From positions 1-30,292 of IMG/VR virus record IMGVR_UViG_3300046816_000632: 30,292 nt of DNA; one strand, written 5' to 3'. A program made the position numbers and the translations under genes. The DNA is from a virus. Below, piece by piece: positions 14,355-22,632 of this stretch. Positions within the stretch are counted from its first letter, which is position 1. Each line of letters starts with the position of its first letter. The notes under the pieces are model-generated. The model was not told where the DNA came from, ran no database searches, and saw only the letters and a program-made list of their open reading frames with translations.

Positions 14355-16454
14355 CTAGGCGCCGACGCTGCGGTCGAGGCCGCGGTAGTCGATCGCCTTC
14401 GTGCCGACGTCGAGGACGCACTTGATCTCCATGCCCTCGGACTCGAACGAGAGCTGCGACTCGATCCGCGGGCCCTCGTTCCCCTCGAGGAAGCCCACCT
14501 CGATCGTGTCGATGAAGGTCGGGTCGGCCGAGAGGTACCACGACGTCAGGCCGTTCGTCGCGCCGTCGAGGCGCGGCTGCACGATCACCTCGAGAAGGCC
14601 CATGAAGGGGTTCACGCCGCCAGCGGTGACCGCGTTGATCAGGACGGTGTTCTGCTGCGCGACCGTCTCGAGCGCCGCGGGCACGATCAGGAACCGCGGC
14701 GAGAGGTTCAGGTACTTGCCCTCGATGCTCTTCTGCGCGCGCATACGGGCGCGCGCGGTCGAGAGACCGCCGGTCGAGAGGCTCGAGCCCGGCGAGCCGG
14801 TCCCGTTGTTGTTGTGGCCGGTTCCGCCGAAGAGCGCGAACGTGTCGGCCATGTTCGGGTTGCTCGTCAGGATCGCGTAGACGAGGTCTTCGATCAGGAC
14901 CGAGGCCGAGATGGCGAAGTCCGACGGGATCCGCATGAACGCGGACAGGTCGTCGTTGATCAGCGCCTTGCGCGTGATCATGACGATCTTCCCGTACGTC
15001 TTCAGGGCGTACTTCTCGGCGGCGTCCGTGATCTTCCCGCGGGTGATCTCGCCGTTTTCGGGCACCTCGAGCAGCGACGGAGCGCCGCTCGTCTGGACGC
15101 GCGAGTTCGTCTTGAAGTCGGGCACGCTCGCCTTGCGGCACCAGGGCCGCCAGGTGTTCGGCATCGACTGGTACTGGTCGCGCAGCGTCTTGTTGACGGT
15201 GCCGGCGAGCAGCTCGGGGAAGTCCGAGGACGAGAGCATCGCGCGCTCGACGAGGTCGCTCTTCGAGAGGCCCTTCCAGTTCTTGCCCTGGCGCTCGACG
15301 AAGTGGCGGCAGAGGTCGAGGAGCGAGTAGCTCCGGAAGAAGCGCGCCTGGTCGGTGAGCTTGTCCTCCTTGACGAGGTGCGGGAGCGAGCGGTGGATCA
15401 GGGCCGTCTGGATCGCCTCGTCCTCGCCCGCGCGCTGGGTCTCGGTCACGCGCGTCGCGACGGGCTGCTCCGCCACCTCGGGCGTCGAGCCCGGGTAGAG
15501 CTCGGCGACCTTCAGGCGCGCCTCGTCGTACGTGCGCGTGCTCTGGATCACGCCCGCGATCGCGGCTTCGGAGAGGCCGAAGCGCTTCCCGAACTTCTGC
15601 ACGTCGAGGACGCGCTTCTGCTCGGCGGCGCGGACCTGGTCGTCGTCGGCGGCCGGACGCTCGAGCGTCGCAACGCGGGTCGCCTCCGCGCTCGCGGGAG
15701 CCTGGGTTCCGTCGCCGGCGGGAGCGCCGTCGGTGCGGACTTCGGTCGTGGCGGGAGCGTCGGGCTTCTGCTCGTTCTTTTTCATGGTTCGCGTTCCGTC
15801 CTTGTTGTCGGCGAGCTCCACGAGCTCGCAGCGGTTCTTCTTCTGTTCGTCGCCGCGCGTGCGCACGTAGGCCTCGGACTCCGCGGGGCAGGCGGTGATC
15901 GAGACTTCCGTGATCTCCCAGTCGGTCGCCCGCATTACGGGCGGCGCGCCAGCCGTGCGCTCAACGACCTCCATCTTGTAGACGCGGTAGCCGGCCGAGC
16001 ACTGAGCGAGAACGCCGCTCGCGACGTCCTTGCGGTAGCCGGCGAGCTCCTCGCGGTCGGAGAGTTGGAAGCGCGCGACGACGGCCTTTTCGCCGGTCGA
16101 GAGTTGCTCGACTCGCGCGGTGCCCGGAATCACGACGCCGCGCACGTTCTTCGACGCGAAGCGCGACGGCCCGTACGCGCCGTCCACGTAGCCGTGGTTG
16201 TCGAGCAGGTTGAGTCGGCCCGAAGCGAGGCGCCCCATGCGCAGTTCGCCGTCGTCGAGGCCGAGTTCTTCGTAGTAGGGACCGTCCCAGCCGTCGCGTA
16301 GCACGCGCTCGCCGGTCGTGAGTTGCAGGTCGACCTGCAGAGTCTTCGGGTCGAAGCTCGCGCTCCGGCACAAGGCGCGGCCGACCTGCGGCTCGAGTTC
16401 GACTTGGCGGCTGCTCACGCCCCGGAAGTTGCCCCGCGCGCCCGGGTCGTTCAA
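14355..16454 (-). CDS. Fused prohead protease / major capsid protein
   Basis: This 699-residue protein is read from TTG at 16454; a GTG at 16418 is an alternative start. Residues 20-200 are an HK97-type prohead protease. Candidate catalytic residues are H87 in LLDNHGYVDG, S153 in LAQCSAGYRV and E183 in WEITEVSITACP. Residues 205-345 are charged and low in hydrophobicity, like the scaffolding delta region. Residues from about 350 are an HK97-fold capsid with NKTLRDQYQSMPNTWRPWCR, FLIVPAALETVAQQN and IDTIEVGFLEGNEGPRIESQ. Such fusions are known in Mu-like and lambda-like prophages. An in-frame ATG at 15785 (MKKNEQKPD) sits at the domain border and could give a separate scaffold/capsid product. 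Confidence 0.92.
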   Translation of the reverse strand: MNDPGARGNFRGVSSRQVELEPQVGRALCRSASFDPKTLQVDLQLTTGERVLRDGWDGPYYEELGLDDGELRMGRLASGRLNLLDNHGYVDGAYGPSRFASKNVRGVVIPGTARVEQLSTGEKAVVARFQLSDREELAGYRKDVASGVLAQCSAGYRVYKMEVVERTAGAPPVMRATDWEITEVSITACPAESEAYVRTRGDEQKKNRCELVELADNKDGTRTMKKNEQKPDAPATTEVRTDGAPAGDGTQAPASAEATRVATLERPAADDDQVRAAEQKRVLDVQKFGKRFGLSEAAIAGVIQSTRTYDEARLKVAELYPGSTPEVAEQPVATRVTETQRAGEDEAIQTALIHRSLPHLVKEDKLTDQARFFRSYSLLDLCRHFVERQGKNWKGLSKSDLVERAMLSSSDFPELLAGTVNKTLRDQYQSMPNTWRPWCRKASVPDFKTNSRVQTSGAPSLLEVPENGEITRGKITDAAEKYALKTYGKIVMITRKALINDDLSAFMRIPSDFAISASVLIEDLVYAILTSNPNMADTFALFGGTGHNNNGTGSPGSSLSTGGLSTARARMRAQKSIEGKYLNLSPRFLIVPAALETVAQQNTVLINAVTAGGVNPFMGLLEVIVQPRLDGATNGLTSWYLSADPTFIDTIEVGFLEGNEGPRIESQLSFESEGMEIKCVLDVGTKAIDYRGLDRSVGA

Positions 16455-16455
16455 G

Positions 16456-16472
16456 GGGTAGGAAACCTACCC
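16456..16472. promoter_or_regulatory. 17-base perfect dyad at portal/capsid junction
   Basis: GGGTAGGAAACCTACCC is a perfect dyad with 7-base arms around AAA. It covers the portal stop codon and ends one base before the proposed capsid TTG start. Its core AGGAAACCT is the same as that of the 11-base dyads in the regulatory regions. As RNA it can also form a hairpin that hides the start region. Confidence 0.5.
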
Positions 16473-17981
16473 GCCGGCCGGCGCGGCTTCGGACTGGGTT
16501 CCCTCGCCTCCGGCGGGAGTCCCCGTGCGCAGCGGGACTCGCGGGTCGCTCTCGACCTTCAGGCCGAGCGCGTCGAGCTTCTCGAAGTCGCTCGCGAGCT
16601 CGGCGAAGACCTGGTCGGGGTCGAGGCCGTCCTCGCGCAGGACCTCGGAGAGCGAGCACTGACCGGCGCGCACGGCGTCGCGGCGCGCGGGAACCTCGGT
16701 CTTCGGGTCGAGCATCGCGCGGCGCGGCGGCGTCCAGGTCACGGCGATCGGCTCGTCCATCGGGATGCGCCCGGCGAGGACGGCGGCCTCCGCGACCCAC
16801 TGGACGAGCGGGTTGAGGAGTTGGGTGACGAGGACGTGCTCCCTGAACCGGTCGACGGTGCGGGAGTTCTGCAGGAACCCCATGCGCGCGCTCGAGTAGT
16901 TGACCCCTGACCAGTCGCCCGAGAGCGCCTCGTAGGTGACGTGGGCGCCGGCCGCGACGCCGCGGAGGATCGAGCGCACGTAGGCCTCGTACCCCTCGAC
17001 TGACGGAGGCGTGGAGAACTCGACCGTCTTCCCGCTGGGCAGGTTCACGATCGCGCCGGGCTCAAGCGCGTCGAGCGGCTGCGAGGGCTTGTCCCCGTTC
17101 GGGTTCGGCGGCGGCATTTCCTCCCCGTCGGCGATGTCCGTCACGAAGGCCGTGAGGCAGGCGGAAATCTTCTGCTTCAGGAGTTGCGCGTCCTCGTACT
17201 CGTCGCCGTCGCGCAGCTTGATCAGGACCGAAGCGAGCGCGGGCACGCCGCGAAGCTGCTTCGGGCGCTTCACCCGGTAGGCGTGGAGCACCTCGCTCGC
17301 AGGCACGAGCTTCGAGGGGAGGTAGGGCACGTTGCCCTCGCCCGGGTGGTTCGGCAGGAGCCAGTACCCCTCGCGGCGCCCGAGCGGGTCGAGTTGGATC
17401 GCGTAGCGGATGCGACCGCCGTTCGCGAGGAGCCAGAAGTCGCGTACCGGGTCGAGGTGGTCGGGCTCGAGCGTCTCGACCTGGAACTGCAGCGGGAGCC
17501 CGTCGGACGGAAGCCGCTTGCGCCGGCGCCAGAGAACCTCGCCCGACTCGATCGTCGTGCGCGTGGCGAGCGCCTGAAGGCCGTAGACGTCGAGCCGGCC
17601 GTCGGCGTCGATTGCCGTCGTCTCGCAGTGCTCCTTCCAGACCTGCTGCATGGCGGCGGCGACGCTCGCGCGCTGCGCCGTGAACCGCGGCACGATCCCG
17701 GGGCCGACGATTTCCGACTCGTAGAGCTCGACGACGTGGTCGGCCCACGGGTTGTTGCGGCAGAGGTCGCGCGAGCGGTCGCGCAACTTCGCGATGCTGC
17801 CCTGCATCGAAGTGTTCGCGCTCGTGCTCGGCGCGCGCCACCCGGCCGTGCGCCGCGACTGCGCCGCACCCTCGTAGTGGCGCAGCACGGTCTCGACCGC
17901 CGCGCGCGCGCGCATCCGCGAGAACTGGGCGCGCGGCGAGAAGATCCCGACCAGGTTGTCGAGCGAGCGGCCGAGGTCCAA
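16467..17981 (-). CDS. Portal protein (lambda gpB family)
   Basis: This 504-residue protein starts with TTG at 17981, immediately after the gpW-like gene stop. Hallmarks are RDRSRDLCRNNPWADHVVEL followed by VGPGIVPRF at 65-100, VETLEPDHLD near 168-177, YRVKRPKQLRGVPALA near 235-250, and YEALSGDWSGVNYSSARMG at 350-368, the best signature of lambda-type portals. The portal is the dodecameric ring through which DNA enters and leaves. The C-terminal 60 residues are acidic and proline-rich. Confidence 0.95.
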   Translation of the reverse strand: MDLGRSLDNLVGIFSPRAQFSRMRARAAVETVLRHYEGAAQSRRTAGWRAPSTSANTSMQGSIAKLRDRSRDLCRNNPWADHVVELYESEIVGPGIVPRFTAQRASVAAAMQQVWKEHCETTAIDADGRLDVYGLQALATRTTIESGEVLWRRRKRLPSDGLPLQFQVETLEPDHLDPVRDFWLLANGGRIRYAIQLDPLGRREGYWLLPNHPGEGNVPYLPSKLVPASEVLHAYRVKRPKQLRGVPALASVLIKLRDGDEYEDAQLLKQKISACLTAFVTDIADGEEMPPPNPNGDKPSQPLDALEPGAIVNLPSGKTVEFSTPPSVEGYEAYVRSILRGVAAGAHVTYEALSGDWSGVNYSSARMGFLQNSRTVDRFREHVLVTQLLNPLVQWVAEAAVLAGRIPMDEPIAVTWTPPRRAMLDPKTEVPARRDAVRAGQCSLSEVLREDGLDPDQVFAELASDFEKLDALGLKVESDPRVPLRTGTPAGGEGTQSEAAPAGG

Positions 17982-18182
17982 CTAGACGTCCTTCCTGGTC
18001 TCGTAGTAGGTGAACCGAAGCCCGCGGCGGGAGAGTCCGAGCTCGCGCCTCATTTCCTCGCGCAGGCTGCGCATGTCCTTCAGACTGCGGTAGGTGACCT
18101 CGCGGTCGCTGTACTTCACGCTCAGCGCGCCGGTCTTGATCGCGCCCTCGAGGGCGGTCAGGTCGTCCGAGGTGTACGCCAT
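17982..18182 (-). CDS. gpW-like head-tail joining protein
   Basis: This is a small gene of 66 codons starting with ATG at 18182, overlapping the terminase end by 25 bases. The protein begins MAYTSDDLTALEGAIKTGAL, then SVKYSDREVTYRSLKDMRSL and a basic helix, the pattern of the gpW family (helix, beta hairpin, helix). In lambda gpW plugs the portal before tail joining. The order terminase-gpW-portal is the lambda order. The C-terminus LRFTYYETRKDV is a usual short tail. Confidence 0.88.
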   Translation of the reverse strand: MAYTSDDLTALEGAIKTGALSVKYSDREVTYRSLKDMRSLREEMRRELGLSRRGLRFTYYETRKDV

Positions 18183-20125
18183 CGCGATAGGTAGCCCCCT
18201 CCGCCCCTTCTCTCGTCGTCCGTGCTCGACTGCGGAGAGCCTGGGGTGGGAGGGGTCTGCTCGCCATCCTGTCGGGGTGCTTCCTTGGAGGCAAGCCCCA
18301 GCACCCGCTCGAGCTCGTCCCACTGGGCGGTCTGGTAGCGGTCGACCCCTGCAATCGCCGCGGCTGCCCGGGCGTAGACCCTGCAGTCGAGGCCCTCGTT
18401 CCTCTCCCTGGTCTTGACCCAGGCCGTGACGGTGCGCCGGGCGTGCCCCTGGATCACCCGCGAGACCAGTTGCTCGGAGGTGAGTTGCCTGAACCACTCC
18501 TCCCCGCGCTCGGGAAAGTGCATGAACCCGGGCGGGAAGGGCTCGCCCTCGTGCAGCGGCGGCTGCAGGCGGAGCCAGGAGTAGAGTTGTGCCTTCACGA
18601 TCCCGGTCCCGACCGGCCAGACCCGCGCGCCGCGCTTGCGCTTCTTCCCGGTCGTCGCGACGTCGACCCTCGAGGGGATGCCGACGACCAGCGGGAGGTT
18701 GTCGCGCCCGCGGACGGCCGCGACTCGATGGACCGAGTGCCTGCGGCTCCAGGCGTACACGGTGGCGGTCTCGTAGCCGGCGTCGCACGCGAGCATCCGG
18801 AGCGGGAGGTTGCCCCCAGACTCGAGCGGCCAAGTCCTGTCGACGACCGCGTCGAGGTCCTTCCAGACCTGCTCCCCGGCCGTGTCGCCCGGGAGGACTA
18901 GGTACTCGACCGACCAGGACTCGAGGCGCCGGCCCCAGGCGACGACTTCGAGCTCGAGGCGGTCGCGCTGCACGTCGACGCCGGCCGTGAGCACGAGTCC
19001 TCCGCGCGGCACGGTGCCCTCGCGGTACTTCTCGCGCCGGCGGTAGAGGTTCTCCCAGTCCGGGGCCTCGCCGCGCTCCTTCCACGTCTCCGCGAGGACG
19101 GTGTTGACGAAGACGCGGCGCTGCTCGGGGTCGTCGCTCGAGGCCTCGAAGTCGCGAACTGCGCGCTCCCAGGAGTACCAGCCGAGCGGCGCGTAGAGGC
19201 TCGAGAGGTGAAAGCTGCGCACGTGCGGGACGCCGTCGGGGTTCGTCGGCGTCCACCTTCCGCCGGCGAGCATGGTGAGCTTGTGCCGCTCCTCGATCGC
19301 CGCCGCGCACGAGGAGCAGCGGTACGCGACCGTCTCCGGTTCGCCCCTCTCCCAGGCAAGGCCGTTCCACTCGAGGGTCTGGAAGACGCCGCAGAACGGA
19401 CAGGGCACCTCGTAGCGCGATTGGTCGCCCGCCTCGTACGCCTGCTCGATCCTCGACGTCCCCGAGAACGTAGGCGTCGAGGTCTTCAGGATCTTGTAGT
19501 TGTGGAAGTTGCGCGTGCGCGCTTCGGCGAGCTTGACCGGGTCGCCTTCTCCCTCGACGTCGAGCGGGTAGGCGTCGACCTCGTCCATGAAGACGAAACG
19601 CACTGGCATCGAACGAAGGCCCGCGGCGGAGTTCGCTCCCGTGAGAATCAGGATCCCGCCAGGGAAGAGCTTCTCGAGCCGGTTGTTGCCCGAGTCGCGC
19701 GAGCGCTTGTCGCGCAGCTTCCCCGACAACCGAGGCGACTCCGCGAAGAGCGGATCGAGCCGCTGGCGCGAGGCGCGCTTCGCGAGTTCGACCGTCGGCA
19801 GGACGAGCATGGTTGGCGCCGGCGACTGGTCGACGACGTAGCCCACCCAGTTGTTTCCGGTCTCGGTCTTCCCGAGTTGTGCGCCGAACATGAGGACAAC
19901 CTCGCGCACGTCGGACGTCGGCGAGAGGCAATCCATTACCTCGCGCAGGTACGGCGTGCGAGCCGTGCGCCACTGCCCTTTTTCGGCGGAGGAAATCGAC
20001 GAGAGGACGCGGTAGCGGTCAGCCCACTCGGAGACGGGCAGGCGTTGGTCGGGGCGGAGCGCCTCCGCGATCGTCGCGAGCAGCGCGCGCTCGGCGGTCT
20101 CGTGCGGGTTAGAGGAGCTCGACAC
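18158..20125 (-). CDS. terL: Terminase large subunit (GpA family)
   Basis: This 655-residue protein starts with GTG at 20125, overlapping the small subunit gene by 17 bases. The N-terminal ATPase has the Walker A-like GAQLGKTE (81-88) and Walker B VRFVFMDE (176-183). A zinc ribbon has C242/C245 and C270/C273. The C-terminal nuclease opens with LVLTAGVDVQRDRLELEVVA, where D383 is a likely metal ligand. GpA-type terminases cut and package DNA; lambda gpA does so at cos sites. The C-terminus is low-complexity and glycine-rich. No cos site was identified. Confidence 0.95.
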   Translation of the reverse strand: MSSSSNPHETAERALLATIAEALRPDQRLPVSEWADRYRVLSSISSAEKGQWRTARTPYLREVMDCLSPTSDVREVVLMFGAQLGKTETGNNWVGYVVDQSPAPTMLVLPTVELAKRASRQRLDPLFAESPRLSGKLRDKRSRDSGNNRLEKLFPGGILILTGANSAAGLRSMPVRFVFMDEVDAYPLDVEGEGDPVKLAEARTRNFHNYKILKTSTPTFSGTSRIEQAYEAGDQSRYEVPCPFCGVFQTLEWNGLAWERGEPETVAYRCSSCAAAIEERHKLTMLAGGRWTPTNPDGVPHVRSFHLSSLYAPLGWYSWERAVRDFEASSDDPEQRRVFVNTVLAETWKERGEAPDWENLYRRREKYREGTVPRGGLVLTAGVDVQRDRLELEVVAWGRRLESWSVEYLVLPGDTAGEQVWKDLDAVVDRTWPLESGGNLPLRMLACDAGYETATVYAWSRRHSVHRVAAVRGRDNLPLVVGIPSRVDVATTGKKRKRGARVWPVGTGIVKAQLYSWLRLQPPLHEGEPFPPGFMHFPERGEEWFRQLTSEQLVSRVIQGHARRTVTAWVKTRERNEGLDCRVYARAAAAIAGVDRYQTAQWDELERVLGLASKEAPRQDGEQTPPTPGSPQSSTDDERRGGGGYLSRWRTPRTT

Positions 20126-20765
20126 GCGAGAGGTCCTGCAGCACGGTCTCGAACTCCTTCGTCAGTCGCTCCTCGACGCGCGCCGGCGACGTCTCGGCTG
20201 CAAGGTCGTGCGAGACGCGAACCGGGAGTGAGAGCAGGCCGTCGCGGACGTTGCGGAAGGCGCGGAAGAAGAGTTCGCGCACGCGCGCGGCACTGACGAG
20301 CTCGCCCGCGACCTGCCGGTAGCGCAACTCGGCCAGGTGGCCCGCCCAGACCTCGCGGTTGACGCGCACGCTCGCGAACGTGGCTCCGCCTCCGTCTCCG
20401 AGCCTCTCCTCCTTCGCGACCGGCTCGAGGTCCTGGTCGAAGAGGTCGCGCCCGGGCTTGACGATCGGCCCGGAGTTCTCCTTCTTCGAGTCGAGTTGAG
20501 GCGCGCTCGTCTCAGGGACGTCGCTCTTCGTCTCAGGTTCGGGCGTTTTCGTCTCGGGAGCGGGCGGTCGCTGCTGCGCCTGGTCGGTGTTCGCGACCCA
20601 GAGCCGGTCGGCCGCCTCGACGTCGATAGCGTCGCGCTTCCCCTTCGCACGCACGATCGCAGCGGCGATCCGCCCCGTCTTGATTGCCTTCTGGACTGCG
20701 GTGTGCGACACGCCGCGGTGTCGCGCGTACTCGCGGACTCCTGCGAGCTTGCGCGAGGACGTCAC
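20109..20765 (-). CDS. terS: Putative terminase small subunit
   Basis: This 218-residue protein starts with GTG at 20765, overlapping the preceding stop as GTGA. Residues 5-33 form a likely helix-turn-helix (LAGVREYARHRGVSHTAVQK), suited to binding the packaging site. A proline/glutamate-rich linker spans about 60-110. The C-terminal helical part has REVWAGHLAELRYRQVAGEL and an acidic end that would bind the large subunit, as in Nu1-type proteins. Assignment rests on the DNA-binding domain, the architecture and the position right before terL. Confidence 0.78.
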   Translation of the reverse strand: MTSSRKLAGVREYARHRGVSHTAVQKAIKTGRIAAAIVRAKGKRDAIDVEAADRLWVANTDQAQQRPPAPETKTPEPETKSDVPETSAPQLDSKKENSGPIVKPGRDLFDQDLEPVAKEERLGDGGGATFASVRVNREVWAGHLAELRYRQVAGELVSAARVRELFFRAFRNVRDGLLSLPVRVSHDLAAETSPARVEERLTKEFETVLQDLSRVELL

Positions 20766-21109
20766 GTTCCGACGGTCTCTCCGTCCTCCCAGGTGAACTC
20801 GGAGACGGGAAGGTGCGCGCGGCACTCGACGCAGAAGGTAGACCCGTAGAACTTCGGCTCGCGCGCGTAGGTCTCGGCGATCGCGGACCCCATGCGCGTC
20901 GACGTTCCGCAGGCTCGGTGCCGGTAGGTCCGGCGCACTGGGCGGCAGAAGCCCTTCGCGCGCTCCTCGTCCGAGAGAACCCAGTACGCGCGGTGCTGGC
21001 CGGTCTCTGGGTTGACGGGCTGGGGCGCAGGCGAGTTCTGGCCCGAGAACTCCGGGTGCGTGGGCTTTCCGTCGGAAGTCTGGTACTTGCTCGGGTCGCG
21101 CTCGATCAC
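20762..21109 (-). CDS. Conserved small cysteine-containing phage protein
   Basis: This 115-residue protein starts with GTG at 21109 with GAGGGA 6 bases upstream. The C-terminal half has RTYRHRACGTSTRMGSAIAE, TYAREPKFYGSTFCVECRAH and LPVSEFTWEDGETVG. The cysteine/histidine set suggests a zinc site. I recall similar unnamed proteins in phages, but no function is known to me. It precedes the small terminase with a 4-base overlap and may act in packaging or DNA handling, which is a guess from context. Confidence 0.72.
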   Translation of the reverse strand: MIERDPSKYQTSDGKPTHPEFSGQNSPAPQPVNPETGQHRAYWVLSDEERAKGFCRPVRRTYRHRACGTSTRMGSAIAETYAREPKFYGSTFCVECRAHLPVSEFTWEDGETVGT

Positions 21110-21111
21110 GC

Positions 21112-21243
21112 TCAGTCCCTCCACCAATCTCGTGCCTCGCGCAGGAAGTACGAGCACGCGCTCGCGACGCAGCCCACGACCACGATCGTGAGGCCGACGC
21201 CGACGGCGGCGAGACACCAAAGCAGAATGGTCGTCGGTTGCAT
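21112..21243 (-). CDS. Tiny membrane protein
   Basis: This gene has 43 codons, starting with ATG at 21243, two bases after the upstream stop codon. Nearly all of residues 6-33 are hydrophobic (ILLWCLAAVGVGLTIVVVGC), followed by a basic/acidic tail ending in DWWRD. A single membrane helix with a charged cytoplasmic end is likely. Coupling to both neighbours by very short gaps supports it as real. The function is unknown. Confidence 0.6.
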   Translation of the reverse strand: MQPTTILLWCLAAVGVGLTIVVVGCVASACSYFLREARDWWRD

Positions 21244-21245
21244 GA

Positions 21246-21518
21246 TCAGGGAAGCAAGGACGGAGGCCTGAAGACGAAGACCAGGTCGTCCGAGCGGGAT
21301 CCCTCGCCCACCTTTCTGAGGATGTTGCACGACACGAGAACGTCGATCGCGTTCAGCCCTAGCCACGTCTCGCCGACGTTGGCTCTGCGCAGGAGCGCAA
21401 ACGTCGTGCAGGAACCGGTCGTCTTGTCTGCTTCCTCCGCGGTCGCGTAGATGCGCAGGAGCGCGCGCACTCCCTCGCTCGTGTAGACCTTGTGCTGCTC
21501 GCTGCGGTAGTCGCCCAC
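21246..21518 (-). CDS. Hypothetical protein, possible winged-helix fold
   Basis: This 90-residue protein starts with GTG at 21518 with GAGGA 7 bases upstream. It reads YTSEGVRALLRIYATAEEAD, TTFALLRRANVGETWLGLNA, IDVLVSCNILRKVGEGSRSD, DLVFVFRPP. The run of short helices followed by two strands could be a winged helix, but no family is recognised. It lies in the leading part of the structural operon. Confidence 0.6.
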   Translation of the reverse strand: MGDYRSEQHKVYTSEGVRALLRIYATAEEADKTTGSCTTFALLRRANVGETWLGLNAIDVLVSCNILRKVGEGSRSDDLVFVFRPPSLLP

Positions 21519-21520
21519 TC

Positions 21521-21823
21521 TCAGTTCCTCGAGGGCGGTTCGTTTTGATCGGACAGGGAGTCGTCGCCGCTCAATCCGATCCGATCGAGGTGCCCCTTGA
21601 TCGCCGCACCGAGCGCGCACACGAGTCGCGCGGTCGTGACCGACTGCGCGCGCGCCAGCGTGCCGTCCGGCAGTTCGACCGTGAACGTGAAGCAGACGGC
21701 CGGCGCCCCGTCGATCGTCGCGCCGTCCTTCACGATTGCCTCGAGGTCGCCCCCTTCAGGTAGGCCGTCGTGTACTGCGGCGTCGAAGCGCTCGTCGTCG
21801 AACTCGATTCGGAGCACGTTCAC
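21521..21823 (-). CDS. Hypothetical phage protein
   Basis: This 100-residue protein starts with GTG at 21823. It is acidic, with FDDERFDAAVHDGL near the start, a middle strand AVCFTFTVELPDGTLARAQS and a helix TTARLVCALGAAIKGHL. The beta-beta-helix layout resembles small phage proteins of unknown role. It is 3 bases from the upstream gene and 2 bases from the downstream gene. Confidence 0.6.
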   Translation of the reverse strand: MNVLRIEFDDERFDAAVHDGLPEGGDLEAIVKDGATIDGAPAVCFTFTVELPDGTLARAQSVTTARLVCALGAAIKGHLDRIGLSGDDSLSDQNEPPSRN

Positions 21824-21826
21824 GGT

Positions 21827-22420
21827 TCAGGGCGCGACGGCCGGCGCGGCCTCGTTCGCGGAGATGTTCGTGATCACGGGGTCCGGCGTGAGCACGCGCG
21901 CGGCCGGCTGCGGTTGCGCGTCGGGGACGGTGTCCTGGGCGGAGACGTCCGACGCGGGAACCGAGAGCGTCGGCTCGGGCGCGCTCGGCTGCTCCTCGGC
22001 AGTCGCGGGTGCCGGGATCTGCAGTCCGGCCCCGAGCACGGTCTCGACGATTCCGGGAAGCTGCGCGAGGTCCCCGGGTCCGCCGGCGAACTTCCCGCCG
22101 ACGGCGACCGCCTTCGAGCGCGTGCGCTGGAGGCCGTCGCGCTGCGCAGCGGGCATTTCCTCGACCCAGCGGCGCACCTCGAGCGCGTGCTTCTCGCCGC
22201 GCGCGGCGAACGGATTGAGCGCGAGCGCTCCGGCCCAGTTGCCTCCGCCGTGCACGCCGTTCGCGACGGGGTTCTCGGGTCCGAGCGCCAGTCCAGCTTC
22301 GCGGAGTGCCAGCGCGATCGAAGGCAAGTCGTCCGCCTCGACGGCGACGCGCACGCGGTAGCGGCGCGGAGGAGGGGGGAGAAACTGCACGGTCTGGGGT
22401 CCGTTCGCTGCGTCGGGCAT
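21827..22420 (-). CDS. Hypothetical first gene of the structural operon
   Basis: This 197-residue protein starts with ATG at 22420, with a strong ribosome binding site (GAGGAAAC) that is also part of an 11-base dyad. Residues 1-110 have VQFLPPPPRRYRVRVAVEAD, GGGNWAGALALNPFAARGEK and LQRTRSKAVAVGGKFAGGPG. The last 70 residues are rich in proline, alanine and glutamine. I do not recognise it. Being first after the regulatory region, it is the best reporter of that promoter. Confidence 0.65.
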   Translation of the reverse strand: MPDAANGPQTVQFLPPPPRRYRVRVAVEADDLPSIALALREAGLALGPENPVANGVHGGGNWAGALALNPFAARGEKHALEVRRWVEEMPAAQRDGLQRTRSKAVAVGGKFAGGPGDLAQLPGIVETVLGAGLQIPAPATAEEQPSAPEPTLSVPASDVSAQDTVPDAQPQPAARVLTPDPVITNISANEAAPAVAP

Positions 22421-22422
22421 CG

Positions 22423-22433
22423 GAGGTTTCCTC
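22423..22433. promoter_or_regulatory. 11-base dyad GAGGTTTCCTC at structural operon RBS
   Basis: This perfect dyad has 4-base arms around TTT. It overlaps the ribosome binding site of the first structural-operon gene. The same 11-mer is found at 22593-22603 and, in reverse orientation, at 27394-27404. Confidence 0.6.
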
Positions 22434-22438
22434 TGTTA

Positions 22439-22479
22439 GGGTTGCCAGAGTTCTACCCTCCTGGCAACCCGGTTGCCAG
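22439..22479. promoter_or_regulatory. Operator-like inverted repeats of GGTTGCCAG
   Basis: GGGTTGCCAG (22439-22448) is repeated inverted as CTGGCAACCC (22461-22470), and GGTTGCCAG follows at 22471-22479. The last two form a perfect 19-base palindrome around a central C. This is a typical multi-site repressor or activator operator just upstream of the structural operon. A degenerate copy (AGTTGCCAC) lies at 22698-22706. Confidence 0.72.
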
Positions 22480-22592
22480 CCTGGGGGCGGAGGTTTATCG
22501 GGGTCCGCGTCACCCGTCTCTCGGGGTGGTCAGGAAGGACCCATACCCCCCCAGGGGGGCCCCAGGAGGCCTGCGCTGGAGGGTCTGACGTC

Positions 22593-22603
22593 GAGGTTTC
22601 CTC
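22593..22603. promoter_or_regulatory. 11-base dyad GAGGTTTCCTC, mid-region copy
   Basis: This is an exact second copy of the 11-base dyad, in the middle of the divergent control region and 170 bases from the first copy. No gene overlaps it. Confidence 0.6.
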
Positions 22604-22632
22604 CGTCTCTCGCAGGAAAAATCGCGGGCGCG

